31,545 bases of DNA from JBCCEJ01 sp039030335 (GTDB lineage: Bacteria; Pseudomonadota; Gammaproteobacteria; HK1): assembly GCA_039030335.1 (NCBI GenBank), contig JBCCEJ010000068.1:1-31545 (forward strand). The letters are read 5' to 3'. Of the stretch, positions 1-7,005 are shown in pieces. Below the pieces are notes generated by a model. That model worked only from the letters and a program-made list of their open reading frames with translations. It was not told the DNA's origin and ran no database searches. Position numbers and translations under genes: made by a program. Position 1 is the stretch's first letter; the number at the start of each line of letters is the position of its first letter.

Positions 1-173
1 CGAACGCGCTGCGGGGCTGGGCAAACCGGTCACGTTCTGTTTCCTGGGCGGCGACGACGGGGTGGACGACGCCATTACGCTAAAAGGTGCTGTCGAAAAG
101 GCGCTCGGCCACGTCTTCGTCGCCGCCCAGGAAACAGAACGTGACCGGTTTGCCCAGCCCCGCAGCGCGGTCG
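1..173. repeat. 57-bp near-perfect inverted repeat (fold-back) at the left edge
   Basis: Bases 1-57 are the reverse complement of bases 117-173 with a single mismatch (position 4 against 170). The 59-base spacer is not itself palindromic. Both arms encode the same FdrA stretch (KPVTFCFLGGD) on opposite strands. This is not a terminator or a mobile-element end, because the repeat lies inside coding sequence. The simplest reading is a template-switch or assembly fold-back: the plus strand runs through fdrA in the sense direction to about 116, then turns round and runs back as antisense. Confidence 0.93.
2..116 (+). pseudogene. Sense fragment of the fdrA 3' part on the plus strand (fold-back copy)
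   Basis: Read in frame from base 2, the plus strand encodes an FdrA segment (AAGLGKPVTFCFLGGDDGVD) followed by AITLKGAVEKAL. The second part resembles the helix that follows the CFLGG strand in FdrA and succinyl-CoA-synthetase-like proteins. It therefore probably shows the true continuation of the minus-strand fdrA, which there ends after 15 unrelated residues. Past about 117 the frame reads antisense fdrA and is meaningless. That this is the authentic continuation is inferred from its fit to the family pattern. Confidence 0.6.
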
Positions 174-1006
174 CGAACGCGCGCCACCGGGCCCCAACCA
201 GCCGGCTTCGAAATCACGATGATCTGCTCCGTCGCGAGGTCGGTCGCCAGCAGGTCGAGCGCGGCCAGCGTGCTGAGACCGCCGACGGCATCGCTCAGAT
301 CACGCCCGCCCACTCCGATACCGTGCGAGACGCCGCTGCCGGCGCGATCGAGGAGCACGGCGACTTCCTGAAGCCCGGTTCCGGAGGCGGCGACAATGCC
401 GACCGAGCCCGGCGCGACCGCATTCGCGAAGGCGACCGGGACGCCGCCCAGGTAGGCTGTGCCGCAATCCGGGCCCATGACCAGCAGGTCGTTCGCGTTC
501 GCCCTGGTTTTGAGTGCCACCTCGTCTTGCGCGCCCACGTTGTCGCTGAACAGCATGACGTTGAGGCCCGCATCCAACGCGCGGCGTGCTTCGCGCACAG
601 CGAACTCGCCCGGCGTTGAAATCAACGCCAGATTCGCGTTCGGCAGCTGTTGGAGGGCGCCGTCCAGCGTGCGCGGAAGTACGCGCTCGGTCACGGCCGT
701 GCGGCTGGCCGGGCCGGCGAGCGCCTGATCGGCTGCGTCAAGGCACGCTGCGACGGCCGCTTCGTCAACGCCCCGCACGGCGATGATCAAATCCGTTGGA
801 GTCGCGTGGCCGCTGGCCGCGTCAAAAACGCCCGCATCGTTCAGGATCTGTTTGTTCGCATCGGTACCGATCATCAGTACGGCTTCGTCGATACCCGGCA
901 GGTTCTTCAACTGCGCGGCGATACGCATCAGGGCGACCGAATCCAGATAGAAGCCCGGCCGCACGACGTTCAGAACCACCATCTCATCGGATGTCTCGGC
1001 AGGCAT
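80..1006 (-). CDS. fdrA: FdrA family protein (oxamate carbamoyltransferase subunit AllF-like), 3' end disrupted
   Basis: FdrA is a succinyl-CoA-synthetase-like protein. In Escherichia coli, FdrA (AllF), YlbE (AllG) and YlbF (AllH) together form oxamate carbamoyltransferase, which splits oxalurate into oxamate and carbamoyl phosphate. Visible signatures in the 308-aa reading are MGPDCGTAYL (177-186), ASGTGLQEV (207-215) and GVGGRDLSDAVGG (231-243). The start is the ATG at 1006, preceded by GGGGAG and lying 4 nt after the stop of the DUF1116 gene, so the two are tightly coupled. FdrA proteins usually exceed 500 residues. This one stops early because the frame enters the loop of the inverted repeat at 117, so the last 15 residues are probably not real. 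Family assignment is firm; substrate is inferred from homology and context. Confidence 0.87.
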   Translation of the reverse strand: MPAETSDEMVVLNVVRPGFYLDSVALMRIAAQLKNLPGIDEAVLMIGTDANKQILNDAGVFDAASGHATPTDLIIAVRGVDEAAVAACLDAADQALAGPASRTAVTERVLPRTLDGALQQLPNANLALISTPGEFAVREARRALDAGLNVMLFSDNVGAQDEVALKTRANANDLLVMGPDCGTAYLGGVPVAFANAVAPGSVGIVAASGTGLQEVAVLLDRAGSGVSHGIGVGGRDLSDAVGGLSTLAALDLLATDLATEQIIVISKPAGWGPVARVRDRAAGLGKPVTFCFLGGDEDVAERLFDSTF

Positions 1007-1010
1007 CTGT

Positions 1011-2426
1011 CTACTCCCCGTCCAACGCATCTGCGAGCGCGACCACGGCCTGCTCAAAACACCCGCGCGGAGCGTTGACGACCCCGGCGCCAACCTGGCC
1101 GACGCCCGGTTCGCGGTGTGCGATACCGGTATTGATCGTGGGGGTCATGCCGGCTTCAACGACCTTGCGCACATCGATGCCGGTTGGCACACCCGCGAAG
1201 TCGAGCGCCGGGATGGTCCACTCGGGATTGCGCGACGCGGTAATCTCGACCATGCGTTCGGTGAAGTGGCTGGCTTCCGATGCGCGGCCCGCGCCTACAA
1301 ATCCAGCCACGGCCGGCGATGCCGCCATCGCGAAGCCGCCGAGCCCGATCGTCTCGACGATGGTCGAATCGCCCATGTCGGGGTTGGCGTCGGTTTCGGA
1401 AAAGCCTGGAAAGTAGAGTCCGCGCGGCATCTCGACAGGGGCCACGAACCACGCGTCGCCGGTGCCGCCGACACGGACGCCGAAGTCAGTGCCGTTACGG
1501 CACATCGCAGTAACGATCGAGCTGCCGTGAATGTCGCGCACCGGATCCATGATCGACTTGCCCATGACCATCGCGATGTTCAGAAAGAACTGGTCGTTGC
1601 CGCTCATGAATGCAAGCGAATCGGCCAGCACCTCCGGATTCCGCTCAGCGCGGGCAAAGGCCGGCGCCAGCTCACGCATCAGCAGACTCGTGCAGGCGAC
1701 GTTGCGCTGATGCATCTCGTCACCCATCGAGAGTCCGCGTGCGACGATGTTCTTGAGTCCGATGCCGCCCGCTGAATGCAGTGCGCGCCCGAATGCCGGT
1801 CCGAATACGTCGGCCAGCCAGCGGAGCCGGTTCAACACCGATTCGTCATTGCCGCCGAAGCGCATGACTTTGCCGAGCCCTTCGTTGACGGCGCAGAAGG
1901 CCCGGTTACCAAATGCCCGGTTCTCCACGACCATCAGCGGCATCGACCGGGTGGTGATGCCCGTCATCGGTCCGACCGCGCCGAAGTGATGGTTCGGATG
2001 GAATGCGAAGGCGCCGTCGCCCGCCATCTGCGTCGCTGCGTCTAGATCGGCAGCCCAGCCTTCCAGCACAGCCGCGCCTGCGATCGCACCCCGCATCGGA
2101 CCGCACATGCGAGCCCATTCGATCGGCGGTCCCGCGTGCGCGATGACGTGTTCATCGAGGCCGTCCAGTACCGAACCTGCCGTCACGACGTCGGTGAGCA
2201 CCGGGTCTGCAGCCAGCATGCGACTCACGGCCTCCGCGTTGGCCGCCGCAACTGTCGTGGCGTGCGCTGTCAGTCGTTCGAGCGCGTCGAGGCACCGCGG
2301 GTCGTCCACCTGAGGCGGGCGCCAGTCGACCTGGGCCACCGGCGCGCCGTTGGCGCTGAGATCTTCGGCGAACCGGGGCAAGCCGATGTTGACGATCTGC
2401 GGACCGTCGGCGAGGAGTTTGTTCAT
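1011..2426 (-). CDS. DUF1116 / YlbE (AllG-like) protein, oxamate carbamoyltransferase subunit
   Basis: This 471-aa protein is a clear DUF1116 member. The N terminus (VNIGLPRFAEDL at 12-23, then VAQVDWRPP) is the characteristic opening of YlbE homologs, and length is normal for the family. YlbE/AllG is one of the three subunits of the E. coli allantoin-linked oxamate carbamoyltransferase. The gene lies 72 nt after the amidohydrolase and 4 nt before fdrA on the same strand, giving the order amidohydrolase-ylbE-fdrA; E. coli has fdrA first. The ATG at 2426 lacks a strong Shine-Dalgarno, but the conserved N terminus begins only a few residues in, so the start is likely right. The third subunit (YlbF/AllH) and a carbamate kinase are not in the window and may lie to the left. 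Confidence 0.88.
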   Translation of the reverse strand: MNKLLADGPQIVNIGLPRFAEDLSANGAPVAQVDWRPPQVDDPRCLDALERLTAHATTVAAANAEAVSRMLAADPVLTDVVTAGSVLDGLDEHVIAHAGPPIEWARMCGPMRGAIAGAAVLEGWAADLDAATQMAGDGAFAFHPNHHFGAVGPMTGITTRSMPLMVVENRAFGNRAFCAVNEGLGKVMRFGGNDESVLNRLRWLADVFGPAFGRALHSAGGIGLKNIVARGLSMGDEMHQRNVACTSLLMRELAPAFARAERNPEVLADSLAFMSGNDQFFLNIAMVMGKSIMDPVRDIHGSSIVTAMCRNGTDFGVRVGGTGDAWFVAPVEMPRGLYFPGFSETDANPDMGDSTIVETIGLGGFAMAASPAVAGFVGAGRASEASHFTERMVEITASRNPEWTIPALDFAGVPTGIDVRKVVEAGMTPTINTGIAHREPGVGQVGAGVVNAPRGCFEQAVVALADALDGE

Positions 2427-2498
2427 TTGGTCAAATGCCAGAGTTCTGAAGTGCCTGGAAGTTGGAAGACGACGGCATCCGATGGGGCGCTACCGGCG

Positions 2499-3746
2499 TC
2501 AGGTGGCGCCGGCCCGTTGGTTGTGTGTGCGTGGCATGTGATGCACGAGGAAATCGAGCAGCACCCGCGTCGCCACGTCGGCGTCGCCGACCGTGATGTT
2601 CTCATCCGGATGATGACTGATGCCGCCTTCGCAGCGCACGAACAGCATCGCGGTATCGGTTAGCGCGGCCATGGCCATCGCGTCGTGACCGGCGCCGCTC
2701 GGCAGCCGGTGGGGAACGATACCAGCCCGTGCGACCGCGTCGGCGAGTTCGTCCGCGAGCCGGGCTGAACACGGTGATGCGGCTGCGTCGTGCGTCTCGT
2801 CCAGCGACACGCTGAGCCGGCGTCGTGCAGCGATGCATTCGAACGTCGATCTGATGGTCTTCAAGGCGGACCGACGATCGCCATCTTCGGCCGCGCGCAC
2901 GTCGAGACTGAATCGGGTCGCCCCGCTGATCACGTTGACGGCCCCCGGCTCGACCGACGCCTGTCCGACCGTGCCGACAATGCCGGCCTCAGCGCAGATC
3001 TGCTCGACCGCGAGGATCATCTCGGCCGCGCCGGTCAGCGCGTCGCGCCGTTCCGGCATCGGCACGGTGCCGGCGTGCCCGGCAAGTCCCGTCACCGATA
3101 CGTTGAACCGGCTGGCACCGGCGATCGCCGTCACGATGCCGACCGGCAGCGCGGTGCTTTCCAGCACGGGCCCTTGTTCGATGTGCACTTCGACATAACC
3201 GATCACATCGTCTGGCGACCGCGCAGCTTCGCCGAGCCGGTTGGGGTCGAGCCCGAACCCGCGCATCGCATCAGCCATCGCGATGCCGTCTTCGCCGACG
3301 CGTTCCAGCAGCGTTCTATCGAATGTGCCGGCGACGGCGGTGGAACCGAGCAGCGTCGCCTGGAACCGCACCCCCTCCTCGTCTCCGAAGCCGACGACTT
3401 CGATCGCGTAGGGAAGCCGGCGGCCCGCCCGGTGGAGCGCATCCACGCATTCGATAGCGGTCAGTACGCCGAGCATTCCGTCGTAGGCGCCAGCATTGCG
3501 GACCGTGTCCAGATGCGACCCGACCATCAAAGCCGGCAGCCCTGGCGTTTCGCCTTCGTAGCGGCCGATGAGATTGCCGGCCGCATCGATGCGGGTATTC
3601 ATACCGGCCGCGCGCATCCAGGTCGCGGCCAGATCGTTGGCAGCTGCGTGCTCCGGAGTCAGGTAGCGCCGGCAGAGGATCCCGGGCGTGTCCGTCACGG
3701 CCGCGAGTTCGACGACACGCGCCATGATGCGAGGGCCAAACTGCAT
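2499..3746 (-). CDS. Allantoate amidohydrolase / N-carbamoyl-amino-acid hydrolase (M20, AllC/HyuC family)
   Basis: A metal-dependent amidohydrolase of 415 aa. Expected metal ligands are visible: GSHLD (H78), AYDG (D89), GDEEG (E123/E124), VHIEQGP (H188) and GISHHPDE (H378/H379). GLAGHAGTVPM (220-230) is the dimerisation-domain motif, and SGAGHDAMAM (350-359) is typical of AllC and carbamoylases. Next to allantoinase and the oxamate carbamoyltransferase genes, allantoate is the most likely substrate; ureidoglycolate or another N-carbamoyl amino acid remains possible. The ATG at 3746 fits family length. An upstream start at 3785 would add 13 residues, and MARVVEL at 3725 is a shorter alternative. 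It heads the minus-strand operon and is divergent from the allantoinase gene. Confidence 0.87.
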   Translation of the reverse strand: MQFGPRIMARVVELAAVTDTPGILCRRYLTPEHAAANDLAATWMRAAGMNTRIDAAGNLIGRYEGETPGLPALMVGSHLDTVRNAGAYDGMLGVLTAIECVDALHRAGRRLPYAIEVVGFGDEEGVRFQATLLGSTAVAGTFDRTLLERVGEDGIAMADAMRGFGLDPNRLGEAARSPDDVIGYVEVHIEQGPVLESTALPVGIVTAIAGASRFNVSVTGLAGHAGTVPMPERRDALTGAAEMILAVEQICAEAGIVGTVGQASVEPGAVNVISGATRFSLDVRAAEDGDRRSALKTIRSTFECIAARRRLSVSLDETHDAAASPCSARLADELADAVARAGIVPHRLPSGAGHDAMAMAALTDTAMLFVRCEGGISHHPDENITVGDADVATRVLLDFLVHHMPRTHNQRAGAT

Positions 3747-3759
3747 GTGTGCCTGTGGG

Positions 3760-3765
3760 TACAAT
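3760..3765 (+). promoter_or_regulatory. Possible -10 element for the allantoinase gene
   Basis: TACAAT at 3760-3765 matches five of six bases of the sigma-70 -10 box and lies about 88 nt upstream of the plus-strand ATG at 3853. No good -35 hexamer is seen 16-18 nt upstream, so activator dependence would be needed if this is real. It sits between two divergent catabolic operons. Confidence 0.3.
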
Positions 3766-3852
3766 CGAAGGTCAGCAATCCGCAATTATCCGGCGCCGTG
3801 CTCCGCGCGGGCAACTGGCCGGCTACCAGATTTCGCGGCGAGGAGAACATCG

Positions 3853-4773
3853 ATGTCGTCGGACTACCCACGTGACCTGATCGGCTATGGGGCCAATCCA
3901 CCACAGGCTGACTGGCCGGGTGGGGCCCGCCTCGCCCTGCAGTTCGTCATCAATTACGAAGAAGGCGGCGAGAACTGCACCCTGCACGGTGATCCGGCCT
4001 CCGAAGCGTTTCTTTCCGAGATCGTCGGCGCGCAGGCTTATCCGGACACGCGTCACATGAGCATGGAGTCGATCTACGAATACGGCAGCCGCGCCGGCTT
4101 CTGGCGACTGCACCGGTTGTTCACCGAGCGGCAGATGCCAGTAACCGTCTACGGCGTCGCGATGGCGTTGCAACGCAACCCGCAAGCGGTGGCGGCGATG
4201 AATGCGGCCGACTGGGAGATCGCGAGCCATGGGCTGCGCTGGATCGACTATCAGTTCGTGCCGGAGGACGTTGAAGGCGAGCACGTGCGCGAGGCTATCG
4301 CCATTCACGAGCGCGTCACCGGCGCCCGGCCGCTCGGCTGGTACACCGGGCGGAACAGCCCGAACACGCGCCGCCTCGTCATCGAAGCCGGCGGTTTTCT
4401 CTACGACGCTGATTCTTACGCTGACGACCTGCCGTACTGGGATACCAGTTACGGCGTGCCCCATCTGGTGGTGCCGTACACGCTCGACGCGAACGACATG
4501 CGCTTCGCGACGAACCAGGGTTTCAACAGTGGCGACCAGTTCTTCGCGTATCTGCGTGATGCCTTCGACGTGCTCTATGCCGAAGGCGCGTCGCAACCGA
4601 AGATGATGTCGGTTGGTCTGCACTGCCGACTGGTCGGGCGTCCCGGCCGCGCGGCGGCGCTGGCCCGTTTTCTGGACTACGCCGAGCGCCACGACGATGT
4701 GTGGATTTGTCGCCGCGTCGATATCGCGCGGCACTGGCACGCGCGGCACCCTGCCGAGGAGTTGTCGTCATGA
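3853..4773 (+). CDS. puuE: Allantoinase PuuE (polysaccharide-deacetylase fold)
   Basis: This 306-aa protein converts allantoin to allantoate using the NodB/polysaccharide-deacetylase fold, unrelated to the metal-dependent AllB allantoinase. The opening (PRDLIGYGANPPQADWPGGA, 6-25), FVINYEEGGEN (31-41), ASHGLRWIDYQ (124-134), GWYTGRNSPNTRRL (162-175) and the late LHCRLVGRPGR (256-266) are typical of PuuE. AGGAG at 3841-3845 lies 7 nt before the ATG at 3853, which decides the start. The stop overlaps the start of the following CoA-transferase gene (ATGA), indicating translational coupling. The gene is divergent from the allantoate amidohydrolase operon, so both may share control by an unseen purine or nitrogen regulator. 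Confidence 0.93.
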   Translation: MSSDYPRDLIGYGANPPQADWPGGARLALQFVINYEEGGENCTLHGDPASEAFLSEIVGAQAYPDTRHMSMESIYEYGSRAGFWRLHRLFTERQMPVTVYGVAMALQRNPQAVAAMNAADWEIASHGLRWIDYQFVPEDVEGEHVREAIAIHERVTGARPLGWYTGRNSPNTRRLVIEAGGFLYDADSYADDLPYWDTSYGVPHLVVPYTLDANDMRFATNQGFNSGDQFFAYLRDAFDVLYAEGASQPKMMSVGLHCRLVGRPGRAAALARFLDYAERHDDVWICRRVDIARHWHARHPAEELSS

Positions 4774-5975
4774 GTGAATCGAAACCAGGCCCGTTGGCAG
4801 GATTGCGCGTACTCGATATCTCGACCGTCATCGCCGGGCCGCATCTCGCGATGATGCTGGCCGACTTCGGCGCCGACGTCGTCAAGATCGAGCATCCGGC
4901 CAAAGGGGATCCGCTGCGCGGCACGGGCTATCAGAAAGACGGCGTCGGGCTCTGGTGGAAGATGGCGAACCGGAACAAACGCTGCATCACGCTGAACTTG
5001 AGCAGCGAACGCGGTGGCGAACTGTTCAAGCAACTCGCGAGTCATGCGGATGTCGTCGTCGAGAACTTTCGCACCGGAACGCTGGAGCGCTGGGGCATTG
5101 GCTGGGAGACACTCCACGCGCTGAATCCCAAGCTCGTCATGGCGCGCGTTACGGGGTTTGGTCAGACCGGACCGTATCGGCGGCGTCCTGGTTTCGGCAC
5201 GGTCGCAGAAGTGTTCAGCGGATTCGCGCACGTCACCGGCGAGGAGGACGGACCGCCCACGCTGCCAAATTTCGGTCTCGCTGACGGCATCGCGGCGAGC
5301 TACGGTGCCTCCGCCGTTATGTTCGCGCTCTACCATCGTGATATGCACGACGCAGACGGCCAGTTCATCGATCTGAGCCTCTACGAGCCGATTTTCCAGC
5401 TCCTGGGCCCGCAGCCACTGCAATACGACCAGCTGGGAGTCGTGCAGACGCGCATGGGTAATCGCTCGAAAAACAACGCGCCCCGGAATACCTATCGCAC
5501 GCGCGATGGACGTTATGTCGCCATCTCCACGAATTCACCGGCGATCGTGACGCGTGTACTCAAGCTTTGCGGTGGTGACGAAGCCGCCAACGATCCGCGC
5601 TTCCAAACCGCGCAGGGCCGCGTCGAGCACATCGAAGAGGTAGACGGCATCGTGGCAGGCTGGATCGCCGGGCGTGACCTGCCGGAGGTGCTGGATGAGT
5701 TTGACAAAGCCGAGGCGGCGATCGGGCCAGCTTACGACATCGCGCAGATCTTCGAAGATCCGCAATATCAGGCGCGCAACGACATCGTCGACGTGCCGGA
5801 TGACGAGCTCGGCACCATCAAGATGGCCAACGCGTTTCCGTTTCTGTCCGCGACGCCCGGCACGGTGCGTCACGCGGGCCCCGCGCGGGGTCAGCACAAT
5901 CATGATATCTACGGGGCGGAGCTGGGCTTGAGCGAAGCGGAGCAGGCGGCGCTCGCAGACGAAGGTGTGATTTAG
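4770..5975 (+). CDS. Class III CoA-transferase (CaiB/BaiF family)
   Basis: A 401-aa CoA-transferase moving CoA between carboxylic acids through an aspartyl-CoA anhydride. The N terminus (PLAGLRVLDISTVIAGPH, 8-25), FGADVVKIEHPAKGDPLR (33-50), VVVENFRTG (95-103) and TGFGQTGPYRRRPGF (128-142) are family hallmarks. D172 in FGLADG is the expected catalytic aspartate. It starts inside the puuE stop codon (ATGA at 4770-4773), with GAGGA at 4756-4760 as Shine-Dalgarno. Class III enzymes include formyl-CoA:oxalate, succinyl-CoA:malate-type and carnitine CoA-transferases. The substrate cannot be read from sequence. Coupling to allantoinase suggests an acid from ureide breakdown such as glyoxylate, oxamate or oxalate, but this is speculative. 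Confidence 0.9.
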   Translation: MSESKPGPLAGLRVLDISTVIAGPHLAMMLADFGADVVKIEHPAKGDPLRGTGYQKDGVGLWWKMANRNKRCITLNLSSERGGELFKQLASHADVVVENFRTGTLERWGIGWETLHALNPKLVMARVTGFGQTGPYRRRPGFGTVAEVFSGFAHVTGEEDGPPTLPNFGLADGIAASYGASAVMFALYHRDMHDADGQFIDLSLYEPIFQLLGPQPLQYDQLGVVQTRMGNRSKNNAPRNTYRTRDGRYVAISTNSPAIVTRVLKLCGGDEAANDPRFQTAQGRVEHIEEVDGIVAGWIAGRDLPEVLDEFDKAEAAIGPAYDIAQIFEDPQYQARNDIVDVPDDELGTIKMANAFPFLSATPGTVRHAGPARGQHNHDIYGAELGLSEAEQAALADEGVI

Positions 5976-6027
5976 AACGGTGGGACTGGCGCCGGTGGGT
6001 TGGGCCACCGGCGCTACTAAACACGCA

Positions 6028-6150
6028 TCAGTTCTGTAGCGCTGGCGCTACGAGCATCAGGACCGGCACGACTGCGAGCGCAACAACCCAGGCGGCTGCA
6101 ACCATCCGCGCGCTGGTGTCTTCAAAGTCGTACACATTGTTCATCTTCAT
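6028..6150 (-). CDS. Candidate 40-aa single-span membrane microprotein
   Basis: A short minus-strand frame starting at the ATG at 6150 encodes 40 residues. It has a charged N-terminal third (MKMNNVYDFEDTSAR) and one continuous hydrophobic segment (about 16-37) ending in ALQN. GGGGAC lies directly upstream of the ATG as a possible, closely spaced ribosome site. It lies convergent to the CoA-transferase gene and divergent from the cupin gene, in a gap of 434 bases that otherwise holds no gene. The sharp charged/hydrophobic organisation argues for a real product, but no family is recognised. An alternative is chance in a GC-rich gap. Confidence 0.45.
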   Translation of the reverse strand: MKMNNVYDFEDTSARMVAAAWVVALAVVPVLMLVAPALQN

Positions 6151-6409
6151 GTCCCCGTTATGAATTCTTCGTCGCCTGAAGATGCGCACAGTGTCGCGTC
6201 TTCGCTGTGAAGCTGCGGTGAGAAAAAGCACACGTGAACGTGAATTTCGCGTCGGCAGCACCGCTTGCTGTCGCTCGGTGGCCGTGTCCTGCCCGTCGGT
6301 TCGGGTGAACCCACTGGCCGGTACTGAGGTATGCAGTTTCGGAGATTGCGTCTCGAATTGACTCGCTGCTAGCCTCACGCGCGAAAACCAGCCATCCGGG
6401 AGAAACGAA

Positions 6410-6913
6410 ATGCCTGTAGTGTCCCCGAGTTTTGATCTGTCGACGGTGGAATGGCGCCGCGTCACGGATCCGGACAATTCTCAGTACAACGTCGACTTCG
6501 AATACAGCCTGCTCGGTTACGACCTCGACAGTGGCAGGCTCGACATGCTGCTCCGTTATGCACCTGGCGGACACTGTCGCCGGCATCGTCACGTGGCGTC
6601 GACCGTGACGATGGTGTTGGAAGGCGAGCAGTTCCTGTCGGAGATGCGCCCGGACGGCACGACCCACGAGGTGCACCGCAAGAAGGGCGACTACGCGCTG
6701 TCGCAAGCCGATGCGCTGCCGCACGATGAATACGGCGGCGACGAAGGCGGCACGATCGTGCTGTCGATGACGGCGCCCGACGGCATCCTGTTCGAATACT
6801 TCGATGAGAACATGGAAAACGGCTGGACGCTGTCTATCCAACAGTACGTCGACAGCTGGAATCGCGGTGCCGTGCACGGCGGTCAGCCGACCGACGCACA
6901 AAGCGCGGCCTGA
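6410..6913 (+). CDS. Cupin-domain protein (ChrR-like cupin)
   Basis: A 167-aa single-domain cupin. The first motif is visible as PGGHCRRHRH (52-61), giving candidate metal ligands H55, H59 and H61, with E71 in LEGEQF. H105 in ALPHDEYGG supplies the second-motif histidine. GDYALSQADALPH (93-105) is the turn seen in ChrR-like and dioxygenase-type cupins. GGGAGA lies about 6 nt before the ATG at 6410. It could be a small dioxygenase, an isomerase or a binding protein; there is no fused regulatory domain. It is monocistronic, convergent with argE and separated from it by a GC-rich hairpin. Fold confident, reaction unknown. Confidence 0.8.
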   Translation: MPVVSPSFDLSTVEWRRVTDPDNSQYNVDFEYSLLGYDLDSGRLDMLLRYAPGGHCRRHRHVASTVTMVLEGEQFLSEMRPDGTTHEVHRKKGDYALSQADALPHDEYGGDEGGTIVLSMTAPDGILFEYFDENMENGWTLSIQQYVDSWNRGAVHGGQPTDAQSAA

Positions 6914-6973
6914 CAAGCGTGCCGCGTCGATTCTACCGCGTGGCTCTGACCGCTTGAACGAGGACGCTTGGAC

Positions 6974-7005
6974 GGGGCACTCGCGGCCGATCCGCGCGTG
7001 TCCCC
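6974..7005. terminator. GC-rich hairpin between convergent cupin and argE genes
   Basis: GGGG-CAC (6974-6980) pairs with GTG-CCCC (6998-7005, one bulged T), and inside it CGCGG (6982-6986) pairs with CCGCG (6992-6996) around the loop CCGAT. That gives 12 base pairs immediately next to the argE stop at 7006. Neither side has a T run, so it would act as an mRNA 3'-end structure or weak bidirectional terminator rather than a classic intrinsic one. Confidence 0.4.

Noticed and set aside
62..619. Plus-strand open frame opposite fdrA
   Set aside because: Its first codons are the fold-back fragment of fdrA and the rest is antisense to the well-supported fdrA frame.
2790..3875. Long plus-strand frame opposite the amidohydrolase
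   Set aside because: Low-complexity Arg/Asp/His-rich translation typical of the antisense of a GC-rich gene; the minus strand has complete M20 motifs.
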